Part shown: positions 48,347 through 57,243 of the stretch, in pieces
Layout: the number at the start of each line of letters is the position of its first letter
How positions within the stretch are numbered: the stretch's first letter is position 1
Assembly (NCBI RefSeq): GCF_000472525.1
Contig: NZ_AWZT01000002.1
Location: 399,222 to 463,221, forward strand
DNA length: 64,000 nucleotides
Origin: Paraburkholderia dilworthii
GTDB lineage: Bacteria > Pseudomonadota > Gammaproteobacteria > Burkholderiales > Burkholderiaceae
Reading direction: 5' to 3'
Made by a program: the position numbers and the translations under genes
The notes under the pieces: model-generated
The model's input: the letters and a program-made list of their open reading frames with translations, nothing else
The model's database searches: none
Told to the model about the DNA's origin: nothing

Positions 48347-50269
48347 TCACATCCCCGCGCGTACTCCAGCAGCGCCGATGTCGAGCATCGAGGTGTCACT
48401 CTCCGGACATGACCAATTGGAAGCGTCGTTGATCGCGCCCGAACCGTTGTAGTGCGCCTTGCTCGGGAATGGACACAGCGGCATGGTGCGTTGCACGCTC
48501 TTGCTTGCGTCGTCGTCTGCATACTTGGAGGCGATGATGCTCTTCGGCGGCGTGCCTTTTTCGACCCAGTTCTGCAAGGCGGCCAGCGCATCGTGGTCCG
48601 TATCGAACGGAACCTGTGGACCGGCAAACCAACCTTTGGCGTTGTATTGGTTCAAGAACGCATTCGGCCCGTCGCCGCCAACGCAGTGGTTCATCCCTGG
48701 CGCGAGAAACAACCGTACATCCTTCTGGAGGTTGCCGTAGCCACCCCTCGCCGCGGCAAGAGCCCGATAGTAGCGGATCGTCGTATTCGCGTTCATCAAG
48801 GCGTCGGTCAGGCCGTGATACATGATGAGCTTGGCCCCGCGGCTGCTGAAGCTGGAGAGTGCCGCGGGATCGTCCCACAGGCCCTTTTGGAACGCCGACG
48901 TGATGCGTTGAACTGTGGTTGTCGGCATCGTGGCTTGAAAACTCGAAGCGTCGGCAGGATCGCCGAGGCCAAAGGACATGCCCAGCGATCGGGTTCCGTT
49001 GTAGTCAGAGGCTCCTGCATACACGAAATTCCGCAGGACATAGTTGCTGAAAGCCCACTCAGTAAACATCGACAAGTATGGTTCCGGCCCGAAGGGGTCC
49101 GGGCCCGTCAGGGTGACCGGCATCGAGGGGAACTCATAGAAGAAGGACTCGTTGGAAGTTAACGTCGCCGCCGCCCAGCCGGCCGCGACCGTGTTGCCGC
49201 TCGTGTCCCTGACGGCGGACAGGATGGCCGATACCGATTCCATCTGCGCCTGGGTCAGGCAACTGTCGCTGGCGCGCCCCGCCGCACATAGCGGCACCGC
49301 CGTTCGTACATTGAATGCACAGGCATTGGGATTCTGGTCGAGACCATCGTTCACGCCGTCGCTCGTGTCGCACGACGCGGCTGCCTTTGCTACAAGTTGC
49401 ACTTGGGCATCACTGAGCGCGGCAGCCGGGCTGCGGAATTGAACCAACTCCCGCGTCATCCAGTTGGTGTGGGCAGCCGGTGGGTCGTACGGCGCGCCAG
49501 CGACGATGCCGTCGAAGTCATCCGGATAGTGCGTTGCCTCGACCATCGCTTCCCTGCCCCCATCAGAGCACCCGAGGAAGTATGAGTGGTCCACCTTCGC
49601 GGCGCCGTAGAGCGCGGCCGTCGCCTGCTTCCCCAGGTCAGCCAGGGAATGAACCGCGCGGTAGAGGTAATCATCCAATGCATCGGTGTCTGGCACGCCC
49701 GGCGCCTTCACTGCGAAGGTCGGATCGGCCTCGACCGACATTCCCTTTTCGGCAATCGACCGATCCACATGGCCATCGTCGGTATGCCACATGGCGTAGC
49801 CACTGTTGATGTGCGCCACCGTGGGAGGGCCGGCTTCGAAAACGCTGCCGCAATTGCCTCCGCAGCCGAATTGCAGATACTTGCCGTTCCACTTTCCTGG
49901 TGCAGGGAAGACAGCGCCAAAGTTGGCAGTCTTTCCAGACTCCTTGTTGGTGACGAAGCTCCCCGTCACCACGCAGTAGGGAGGTGCGCCGTCACCCAGC
50001 GCGTTCTCCGCCACCACCACCGTGCCGCCCTTCGTGGTTCGCATTTGTGCCGGCAGGTACGTGAGCGCGTTCGGTATGTCCTTGACTGTTGCTCCCGCAG
50101 GCATGATGCGTTGCATATAGGCTTGCGTGCACATTTCGGCGAGTGTGACCTTGGGCGCGTTTGCCAGTGCGGCGTCATTTCCGCCGCAGCCAGATACGGC
50201 AACGGCTAATGCTGCAAGTAAAGCACTCACAATAGCCGAACGTAGGCGGCTTCCTAAGCGGGTTCTCAT
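48347..50269 (-). CDS. Tannase/feruloyl-esterase family lipoprotein
   Basis: A 640-residue alpha/beta hydrolase. The N-terminus is a lipoprotein signal ending in the lipobox AVSGC at about residues 24-28, so it should be envelope-anchored. The catalytic serine is in FLGCSDGGREAMVEATHYPD, where a Cys directly precedes Ser; the catalytic His is in LFLAPGMNHCVGGDGPN, directly followed by Cys. This is the CS-D-HC motif of the tannase family, in which the two Cys form a disulfide. The family hydrolyses gallate, ferulate, chlorogenate or phthalate monoesters. Substrate unresolved. Confidence 0.92.
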   Translation of the reverse strand: MRTRLGSRLRSAIVSALLAALAVAVSGCGGNDAALANAPKVTLAEMCTQAYMQRIMPAGATVKDIPNALTYLPAQMRTTKGGTVVVAENALGDGAPPYCVVTGSFVTNKESGKTANFGAVFPAPGKWNGKYLQFGCGGNCGSVFEAGPPTVAHINSGYAMWHTDDGHVDRSIAEKGMSVEADPTFAVKAPGVPDTDALDDYLYRAVHSLADLGKQATAALYGAAKVDHSYFLGCSDGGREAMVEATHYPDDFDGIVAGAPYDPPAAHTNWMTRELVQFRSPAAALSDAQVQLVAKAAASCDTSDGVNDGLDQNPNACAFNVRTAVPLCAAGRASDSCLTQAQMESVSAILSAVRDTSGNTVAAGWAAATLTSNESFFYEFPSMPVTLTGPDPFGPEPYLSMFTEWAFSNYVLRNFVYAGASDYNGTRSLGMSFGLGDPADASSFQATMPTTTVQRITSAFQKGLWDDPAALSSFSSRGAKLIMYHGLTDALMNANTTIRYYRALAAARGGYGNLQKDVRLFLAPGMNHCVGGDGPNAFLNQYNAKGWFAGPQVPFDTDHDALAALQNWVEKGTPPKSIIASKYADDDASKSVQRTMPLCPFPSKAHYNGSGAINDASNWSCPESDTSMLDIGAAGVRAGM

Positions 50270-50819
50270 CGTCGTCTCCGTGTATTTTTTGCTACCGTAA
50301 CGAGCCGCTCATCGATGGCAATTTTTCTTTTCTCGCCGCTGAGTCGGTGACGCGTTGGCGAGAGAACTGCTACCCCAATAAGCGATAACGCTTCACTTAT
50401 TTTGCGATGGCGATCGAGTGCGAGGCTCTCATGAAGCCAACTCCGGTTACATTGCGTATCCGGGCGCCAGGCTTATTCGGATTTGCCGAACACGACTGCA
50501 GTGTCAGCCTGGTTGGGACACCAATCTATGCCCGCCGACCTCAATCTGAATGAGGCCCGTAGACAGAAAGACTGCTCCCTGGGGTTAGCACGCGATCGAA
50601 CCATCACCCTTGGGGATCAGGTGCGTGTCAGTGGGGGGGTTCAGAGCCGCACGCTATGCCCAGTCCGTTCGGGGCGGGCTGGTTGTGCTTGAGTGCCCTG
50701 AGACTGCAGCTCGGCTTTTGTGCGGCGCACAGTGTGAAGATGGCACTCGGATCTGCCGACCCATCGCAGCCGCGAGCACATCTGTACGCGCCAACTGCAT
50801 CGCCACCACCTTCCCAGTT
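50270..50819. other. Promoter region of the esterase gene
   Basis: 550 bases between the AraC-type gene and the esterase, both on the minus strand. The esterase promoter and probable AraC sites should lie here. A run of seven G occurs near 50630. No further gene was recognised. Confidence 0.4.
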
Positions 50820-51842
50820 CTAGACGGAAGAAGTCGCCTTGCCATGGCGGTACATTCCCGGGCTGGCCCCGGTCCACTTCCTGAAGGCCCGATGAAACGC
50901 GCTGGCCTCCTGAAATCCAGTCCGCGCGGCGACTTCGGCGACCGTGAGAGAACTGCTCGAAAACAGGTCGATAGCAATGTCCCGGCGCAATTCGTCTTTT
51001 AGTTGCCGGTAGTTGGTGCCCTCGGCCAGCAGGCGGCGCTGCAGCGTGGCCGAGGACTGATTGAGCAACTGGGAAAGCGTCTCGAGGTCGGGCCAGTCGT
51101 CGGGAACCTGGTTGCGCAACCGGCGCCTGATCAGAGCAGTAGTGCTGGACTCGTTGCGGTACTTCACCAGGATGTTTGCCGGTGCGCCCTGCAGGAATGC
51201 GCGCAGGCTCGTTTCCGTCTCCGTCAGTTTGAGATCGAGGAAACTGCGATCGAACCGGATCAGGGTCTCCTCTGCGGCGAATGTGACATCCTCGCAAAAC
51301 CGCATGCGATAGTCGCTGTCATCGATTGGTGCGGAAGCGCGAAATTTCATCTCGATCAGCGGAATCCGTCTGCGTGCCAACCAGCACGCAAGCCCGTGCA
51401 CGAGGATGAACCACGTCCCGTAGGCAAACAGGCGGCGCGTGCGCCCATCGTCATGCAGGACGATCAATGCATGCTCGCCTTCGCAGCGTAGCTCCCCGTG
51501 AATGTCGTCGAGCACCGCATGCAGAAACTTCAACATGCGACGCAGCGCGTGCTCCAGGTTTTCAGCGTGCAGCACCGCATGACACATGAGCGCGTAACTG
51601 CCCCGGCGCAGTGGGTGGCTGTCCAGACCAAAAAACTCGTCGTCCATCAGATCGGCCAAAGCCGCCCACAACCGCGAAAACGCGAGCGCGGGCACGCGGG
51701 CTCTCGGGGCATTCAACAATTCTGCCGGGATACCGGCGTGCTGTAGTGCGACCGGCACATCCAGATTACGTTGCGTAGCGACGAGAATCGCTTCGCGCAC
51801 CAGGCCGATGGAAGTCGTGCCCTTGTCTTGAGCTTCATGCAT
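50820..51842 (-). CDS. AraC-family transcriptional regulator
   Basis: A 340-residue regulator. The N-terminal 230 residues belong to the arabinose-binding-like domain of the OruR/ArgR-type AraC group (ALQHAGIPAELLNAPRARVP, then MRFCEDVTFAAEETLIRFDR). The C-terminal 100 residues are the double helix-turn-helix: LSQLLNQSSATLQRRLLAEG, then SSSLTVAEVAARTGFQEASA and FHRAFRKWTGASPGMYR. It precedes the esterase on the same strand and faces the SDR/thiolase pair, so it may activate both. Start at 51842 (MHEAQDKG) fits family N-termini. Confidence 0.92.
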   Translation of the reverse strand: MHEAQDKGTTSIGLVREAILVATQRNLDVPVALQHAGIPAELLNAPRARVPALAFSRLWAALADLMDDEFFGLDSHPLRRGSYALMCHAVLHAENLEHALRRMLKFLHAVLDDIHGELRCEGEHALIVLHDDGRTRRLFAYGTWFILVHGLACWLARRRIPLIEMKFRASAPIDDSDYRMRFCEDVTFAAEETLIRFDRSFLDLKLTETETSLRAFLQGAPANILVKYRNESSTTALIRRRLRNQVPDDWPDLETLSQLLNQSSATLQRRLLAEGTNYRQLKDELRRDIAIDLFSSSSLTVAEVAARTGFQEASAFHRAFRKWTGASPGMYRHGKATSSV

Positions 51843-52205
51843 GGTCAGGTTCCGCCTACCGAGGTGCCCTGATGTTAATCGTTGCAAGGCGCAATTGAAA
51901 CGTGGGACGGGGCGGAGCGCCGGCAGCCTTGAGCCAACCTGCATTGTTGACGAGATCGACGGCCTCTTCGATGTGTCCAAAAGGCTCATGCACGACGATG
52001 TCTATGGGCATGGGCGAACTCTCGCCTGCCGCTTACGATGACCAGCCAGTAGATCATCGCGAACGTATTTTGCCGGCGAAGGCCGTGCAGAAACGTGCCA
52101 GTCATGTCACATATCGCTTCGGGCACACCACGAGCTTCGGACTCGTGCCGGCACGCGTATCGCCCGGGTGTGCTGTGCGTCGGGGCCATCACTCAGGAGA
52201 CAGAA
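51843..52205. promoter_or_regulatory. Divergent promoter region, AraC regulator and SDR gene
   Basis: 363 bases with no gene of its own. It separates the AraC regulator from the SDR/thiolase pair, so promoters for both directions must be here. I did not find a convincing direct repeat that would mark an AraC site. Confidence 0.4.
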
Positions 52206-52973
52206 ATGCAGGTTGAGGATAGGGGTTTTGTCGTCACAGGCGGCGGTTCCGGGCTCGGCGCCGCCACGGCACGCCGCCTTGTCGCGGGCGGCGCCACAGT
52301 GCTGCTGGTAGACCTGGACCAGAACGCGGGTGCCGCGCTCGCGGCGGAACTCGGCTCCAATGCCCGCTTCACCAGGGCAGACGTGTGCGATGCCGCCAGC
52401 GTGGAGCATGCATTAGCCGCGTTCCGCGACACCTTTGGCGGGCTGCACGGCCTGATCCATTGCGCCGGCATTGCACCCGCCGAGAAAGTGCTTGGTCGCG
52501 AAGGCCCGCATCGGCTGGAAAGTTTCGCGCGCACCGTTCAGATCAACCTGATCGGCGCCTTCAACATGGTGCGGCTGGCCGCAGCCTGCATGACCGAGAA
52601 CATGCCCGACGCCGATGGCGAGCGCGGAGTCATTATCAGCACCGCTTCAGTCGCGGCCTTCGATGGCCAGATCGGGCAAGCGGCCTACGCAGCCTCCAAG
52701 GGTGGCGTGGTGGCGATGACGCTGCCCATCACGCGCGAACTCGCGCGCCACGGCATTCGCGTGGTCGCCATCGCGCCGGGGATCATGGAGACGCCAATGC
52801 TCAAAGGCATGCCCACGGAAGTGCAGGACGCGCTGGGAAAGATGGTGCCTTTTCCCGCGCGCCTCGGACGACCCGACGAATTCGCGGAGCTCGCGCTGCA
52901 CATCGTCGGAAACACCTACCTCAACGGCGAGGTGATTCGCCTTGATGGGGCCATCCGCATGGCGGCCAGATGA
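52206..52973 (+). CDS. Short-chain dehydrogenase, 3-hydroxyacyl-CoA dehydrogenase type
   Basis: A 255-residue classical SDR. The cofactor loop is VVTGGGSGLGAATA at residues 8-21, and Asp at the end of strand two (LLVDLDQN) indicates NAD. The catalytic Ser is in IISTASVAAFDG, followed by the Tyr-x3-Lys in QAAYAASKGG. GIMETPMLKGMP after the active site is typical of type II 3-hydroxyacyl-CoA dehydrogenases (HSD10-like). The ATG at 52206 is preceded by CAGGAGACAG. The next gene is a thiolase, giving consecutive beta-oxidation steps. Confidence 0.9.
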   Translation: MQVEDRGFVVTGGGSGLGAATARRLVAGGATVLLVDLDQNAGAALAAELGSNARFTRADVCDAASVEHALAAFRDTFGGLHGLIHCAGIAPAEKVLGREGPHRLESFARTVQINLIGAFNMVRLAAACMTENMPDADGERGVIISTASVAAFDGQIGQAAYAASKGGVVAMTLPITRELARHGIRVVAIAPGIMETPMLKGMPTEVQDALGKMVPFPARLGRPDEFAELALHIVGNTYLNGEVIRLDGAIRMAAR

Positions 52974-53137
52974 CGCGGCGTCCTAAGCAGTCATCGTGAT
53001 GCTTGTTGCCGCTTGTTGCCACTCGCAGCGGTTGACCTGAGTCGCCGGGCTCGAACGTGGTCAGCCAGATTCAGCCACACCGAAAATTTTCCTCACCCTC
53101 TTGCAAAGCCGCCTTTGAGTGGCGGATGGAGACTCGC

Positions 53138-54346
53138 ATGCCCACCTCCAGTACTTCCAACGATCCCGTCGTCATCGTCGGTGCCGCCCGCACGCCGCTG
53201 GGTGCCTTCCAAGGCGACTTCGCCTCGCTGACGGCACCGCAGCTGGGCGCCAACGCAATCCGTACCGCTGTGCAGCGGGCCGGGCTGCAGCCGGAGGCCG
53301 TAGACGAAATACTGATGGGCTGCGTGCTGCCCGCTGGCGTGGGCCAAGCGCCCGCACGTCAAGCGGCGCTGGGCGCCGGGTTGCCGCTGTCGGCGGGCTG
53401 TGCAACAGTCAACAAGGTCTGCGGCTCCGGCATGAAGGCCGCCATGCTGGCGCACGACCTCCTGCTGGCGGGCACTCAACGGGTGATGGTGGCGGGTGGC
53501 ATGGAATCCATGAGCAACGCGCCGTACCTGCTGCCCAAGGCTCGCTCGGGCCAGCGCCTCGGGCACGGTCAGGTGCTGGACCACCTGTTCTTCGATGGAC
53601 TGGAGGATCACTATGGTTCGGCCTCCGACGGCCGCCTGATGGGCACCTTCGCCGATGATTGCGCGCGCCACTTTCGTTTCACGCGTGAGGAGCAGGACGC
53701 CTACGCTTTAACCTCCACGCTGCGCGCGCAGCAGGCACAACGCGACGGCCTGTTCCGGTGGGAGATTGCGCCGGTGGCCGTGCCGGGCCGCAGCGGCGCA
53801 AAACTCGTCGACAACGACGCGGCGCCGGCGAAGGCACAACTGGACAAGATCCCTACTCTCAAGCCCGCTTTCGGCAAGGACGGCACCGTCACGGCGGCCA
53901 ACTCCAGTTCGATCTCCGATGGTGCAGCCGCGTTGGTGCTGATGCGCGAGTCCACCGCACACGAGCGTGGCCTGGCACCGCTGGCTGTTATCCGTGGGCA
54001 CGCCACGCATTCACAGGAACCGGCCCGGTTCACTACTGCGCCCGTGGGCGCGATCCAGAAGCTGCTCGCCAAGGTGGGGTGGCAGGTCGACGATGTAGAA
54101 CTGTGGGAGATCAATGAGGCATTCGCCGTGGTGGTCATGGCCGCGATGCGCGAACTGTCGCTGCCGCACGAGCGAGTGAATGTGCATGGTGGTGCCTGCG
54201 CGCTGGGTCATCCGATCGGCGCGACGGGCGCTCGCCTTATCGTGACGTTGCTGGGGGCGCTTCGCCAACGAGGTGTCCGGCGTGGCGTGGCCAGCCTTTG
54301 CATCGGCGGCGGCGAGGCCACAGCCCTGGCGATCGAGGTCGTCTGA
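53138..54346 (+). CDS. Acetyl-CoA acyltransferase (thiolase)
   Basis: A 402-residue thiolase. The active-site nucleophile is in TVNKVCGSGMKAAMLAHDLL, the His in NVHGGACALGHPIGATGARL and the second Cys position in LCIGGGEATALAIE. EINEAFAVV is also present. It cleaves 3-ketoacyl-CoA to acetyl-CoA and a shortened acyl-CoA, or condenses two acetyl-CoA. Start at 53138 (MPTSS) has GGAG seven bases upstream; 53126 is an alternative. With the SDR upstream it makes a two-gene unit likely working on the product of the acyl-CoA ligase. Confidence 0.94.
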   Translation: MPTSSTSNDPVVIVGAARTPLGAFQGDFASLTAPQLGANAIRTAVQRAGLQPEAVDEILMGCVLPAGVGQAPARQAALGAGLPLSAGCATVNKVCGSGMKAAMLAHDLLLAGTQRVMVAGGMESMSNAPYLLPKARSGQRLGHGQVLDHLFFDGLEDHYGSASDGRLMGTFADDCARHFRFTREEQDAYALTSTLRAQQAQRDGLFRWEIAPVAVPGRSGAKLVDNDAAPAKAQLDKIPTLKPAFGKDGTVTAANSSSISDGAAALVLMRESTAHERGLAPLAVIRGHATHSQEPARFTTAPVGAIQKLLAKVGWQVDDVELWEINEAFAVVVMAAMRELSLPHERVNVHGGACALGHPIGATGARLIVTLLGALRQRGVRRGVASLCIGGGEATALAIEVV

Positions 54347-54685
54347 ACGACACCCTTGCTACCCGGGAATGATTCAAATAGCAGCTACTCTACGTCGTGC
54401 CATTCGGATCATGACGGCGTCACCAGGCCACTGTTTCGAGGCAACGGCAGCAAGTTGATCCAGGCGTCGGCGCTTGAAGCCCACACGGCGCTCAAATGGC
54501 TGAATGACGTCCTGGTTGCGTCGCCTTATCTCGCAGGCGACGCACTCTCCGGCCGATTTCACAGTCGTCCCCAATACATAGATACTGGCAGGAATCGGAT
54601 AGCGCGAAGACGCCCGCGAGCTGGCGCTCGGGTTTCGCAGAGCGAAGTAAATCTATGGTCCGCCCCAGATCTGCGCTGACGCTGA

Positions 54686-54987
54686 TCAGTATCCATCCTG
54701 GTCCACGCGAATGCTGGCCAGGTGGCAGGGTTTGCCATCACGCATCATGTAATAGGCCGCACGCGCCAGCTTGTGCGCAAGCGCCTTCATCGCGACTACC
54801 GGAATGCGGCTGGCCTTCTTCCGCTCATAAAAGCTTCTCGACTGAGGAGGTAACAAAGTGCCCCAGCTGCCGCTTCGATGAACGCCCGGCCGAGATATTT
54901 GTTGCCGTTCTTTGCATGAATCGCAAAGACGTCCGCCTCGGGTAAGTAGCGGCGGCTCGCGCGCGCCCTTGGAGAATGCAGTCGCAC
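54686..54987 (-). pseudogene. Remnant of an IS110/IS1111-family transposase C-terminus
   Basis: One frame gives AKNGNKYLGRAFIEAA at 54870-54915, and after a shift the next gives SFYERKKASRIPVVAMKALA and HKLARAAYYMMRDGKP. Joined, they are the C-terminal transposase_20 region of IS110/IS1111 elements (GNKYLxWAFxEAA, then FYxRKxAK, then VAxKAxAHKLARAxYY). The DEDD catalytic domain is not seen. The remnant sits between the thiolase and a truncated transporter, so an insertion here probably caused that truncation. The bases from 54347 to 54685 hold nothing else recognisable. Confidence 0.65.
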
Positions 54988-55055
54988 TGCTCGCGCAACG
55001 CAAAGTCAGCCGCGCCGTGCGCTGATGAGCTTTGCCCCGGGTTGGCATCCGCAGC

Positions 55056-55865
55056 TCAGTCTGGCCGCGCGGCGTGGTGGCCAGAACAGCTTCCCAAAGG
55101 TAGCCTTGCGGATGACGCGCTACGCGGTTGTGTACCCAGAACTGGAAACCCATCCTCAGCGCCGAGTTCGTCGAGCACAATTTCACCGATCGGGGTTCCG
55201 TTCCAGCAGTCGCGCTCGTCGGGCTTGAGCCATTTGGCATCGGCCGGACGGTCGGTCAGATACAGGAAACACATGATGCCGCCGATTAGAGCCGGCGCGC
55301 CTTCCAGCACCAGCATCCAGCGCCAGCCGCTCCAGTTCATCCAGTGCACGTTGTCCATGATCCACGTGCTCAACGGTGCGCCGATGATGTACGAAACAGG
55401 AATAGCCGCCGTGAAGAGTGCGACCGTCGTTGCGAGTTCTTTTGCGCGGAACCAGTAAGTCAGATAGACAATGATGCCCGGGAAGAAGCCCGCCTCGGCG
55501 ACGCCAAGCAGAAAGCGCAGCACGTAGAGCTGCGTCGCGTTATGCACGAACGCCGAAATGATCGAGATGATGCCCCACGTCACGAGAATGCGCGCAATCC
55601 ACACACGCGCCCCGTGCTTGTTAAGCATCACATTGCTTGGTACCTCGAACAGAAAGTAGCCGATGAAGAAAATGCCCGCCGCGAAACCGAACGCCTCGCT
55701 CGTCAGCGCGAGTTCGCGGTTCATCTGCAACGCCGCGTAGCCGATGTTCGCACGGTCCAGATACGAAATGATGTACAGGATGAAAACGAACGGAATGATG
55801 CGCCAGGCGATCTTGCGCACGAGCACGCGCTCGTCGATGGGCCTTGCGGCTTGTGTAGCTTGCAT
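55056..55865 (-). pseudogene. MFS transporter truncated after six helices
   Basis: The frame from 55865 encodes the N-terminal half of an ACS-family (sugar acid/phthalate-type) MFS transporter: IIPFVFILYIISYLDRANIG, then GFAAGIFFIGYFLFEVPSNV, WGIISIISAFVHNATQLYVL and VAEAGFFPGIIVYLTYWFRA. Similarity is normal to about DAKWLKPDERDCW (near 55203), just after helix six. The remaining 48 codons are unrelated and run to 55056. Full proteins are about 430 residues with twelve helices. It lies next to the lactonase gene, whose substrate it may once have imported. Confidence 0.8.
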
Positions 55866-55931
55866 GTGTCTCTCCGCTGGCGGCTCGCCGCCAGGTTCCT
55901 TTGAAAACGACAAGGCGAATTGCGCCCGGTA

Positions 55932-57164
55932 TTACGCGCGGTGTTCCGAAAACACCATGCAAACCGGACTGCCCGACTCGACGGAAAAGCCAGTTGGCTT
56001 CAGTTGCCCCGTGGCCGGATGGATGAAGAACGCGACGATGCTGTCGCTGTCCTCGTTCAGCGCGTACATGAAGCGGCCATCGGGCGTGGCCGCCATGAAG
56101 CGCGGCGTGCGTCCCTGGCTCGGCTCCGCATGCACAAACGTGAGATGCCCCGTCGTCTGGTCGATGCGGAATACGGCAATGCTGTCGTAACCGCGATTGG
56201 ATGCGTACAAGAAGTGGCCCGTGCGATCGACTTCGATCTCCGAGGCGCGGCTGTTGCCCGTGAATGTGTCGGGCAGCGACGACACTATCTGCACCGGCGT
56301 CAATGCGCCGTTGGCCGGCGCATAACGATAGGTCGTCACGGTCGAATCCAGTTCGTTGACGACGTAGGCGTGAGCGCCCTTCGGATGAAACGCGAGGTGC
56401 CGCGGACCGGCCGTTTCGCGCGACACGACGAACGCCGGATCGGCGGGCGTGAGCTGTCCGTCCTTGAAACGGAATGTGAAGACACGGTCGAGCCCCTTAT
56501 CCGGCACGACCACGAACTGCCCCGTCGGATCGAACGGATTGAAGTGCGGCTTCGCCTGCTTCTGCTCGACGCGATGCGGGCCGATCAGACCTTCGAGACG
56601 CACCAGTTGCGTCAGTTCCTGCAGCGAGCCATCCGCCGCGATCGGCAGCACGGCCAGACTCGGGCCGATGTGATTCGACACGACGACATAGCGGCCCGAC
56701 GGATCGAGCGCAAGGTGCACCGGGTTTTTGCCTTGTGTGCTCTGCTTGTTCAGGAACGTGAGCTTGCCCGATGCCTTATCGACCTTGAACGCGCTGATAT
56801 CGCTCAGATCGCCGTGCACGCTGTAGAGGTGCTCGCCGTCGCGCGCGAGCGCCAGGAACGACGGATTGACGAGATCCCTGACGAGCTGCACGAGTTCGAG
56901 GCCGCCCGTTCCCGTATCGACGCGATAGACGCTGATGCCATCGCCGCGGGCGTTTCGTTCGCGGGTGGTCCGCGATCCGACATAAGCAAACATAGATTGT
57001 CTTCCTGTGAAATCTGTGGGGTGCACCGCCTGCCCGCGGGCCAAGGCCGTCCGCGCTACGGTCCCGACCGCAGCCAGCGCCACAAGCGATGCCGCCCCTT
57101 GAACGATCTGCCGCCGGGAGCGGTTCGGGCCGTCCACATGCCCGTTACGGCCGGTTTTCTTCAC
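55932..57164 (-). CDS. Beta-propeller lactonase (6-phosphogluconolactonase-like), exported
   Basis: A 410-residue protein. A GTG at 57164 with GGAGA six bases upstream starts a Tat-like leader (RSRRQIVQGAASLVALAAVG). The rest is a seven-bladed propeller of the lactonase/PGL family: FAYVGSRTTRERNARGDGIS at blade one, then NPVHLALDPSGRYVVVSNHI, GPRHLAFHPKGAHAYVVNEL, LYASNRGYDSIAVFRID and TPRFMAATPDGRFMYALNED. Export suggests an extracytoplasmic lactone rather than 6-phosphogluconolactone. It is divergent from the aconitase gene by 79 bases and shares the inverted repeat there. Confidence 0.85.
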   Translation of the reverse strand: MKKTGRNGHVDGPNRSRRQIVQGAASLVALAAVGTVARTALARGQAVHPTDFTGRQSMFAYVGSRTTRERNARGDGISVYRVDTGTGGLELVQLVRDLVNPSFLALARDGEHLYSVHGDLSDISAFKVDKASGKLTFLNKQSTQGKNPVHLALDPSGRYVVVSNHIGPSLAVLPIAADGSLQELTQLVRLEGLIGPHRVEQKQAKPHFNPFDPTGQFVVVPDKGLDRVFTFRFKDGQLTPADPAFVVSRETAGPRHLAFHPKGAHAYVVNELDSTVTTYRYAPANGALTPVQIVSSLPDTFTGNSRASEIEVDRTGHFLYASNRGYDSIAVFRIDQTTGHLTFVHAEPSQGRTPRFMAATPDGRFMYALNEDSDSIVAFFIHPATGQLKPTGFSVESGSPVCMVFSEHRA

Positions 57165-57196
57165 GCCATGTCTCCAGATTATTTTGGCTTTTGGAG

Positions 57197-57234
57197 TTTG
57201 CACTAGATTGCATTTTGAACTGCATAAGTGCAAA
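57197..57234. promoter_or_regulatory. Inverted repeat in the lactonase/aconitase promoter
   Basis: TTTGCACT (57197-57204) and AGTGCAAA (57227-57234) form a perfect eight-base inverted repeat with 22 bases between, and two TGCA cores are nested inside. It fills most of the 79-base divergent gap, ten bases before the aconitase ATG. It is a good candidate operator for the GntR-type regulator encoded downstream of the aconitase. Confidence 0.5.
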
Positions 57235-57243
57235 AATACAGTC

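Noticed and set aside
55920..57206. A 428-codon plus-strand frame
   Set aside because: Antisense to the beta-propeller lactonase, with no recognisable domain; the minus-strand frame has clear blade repeats.
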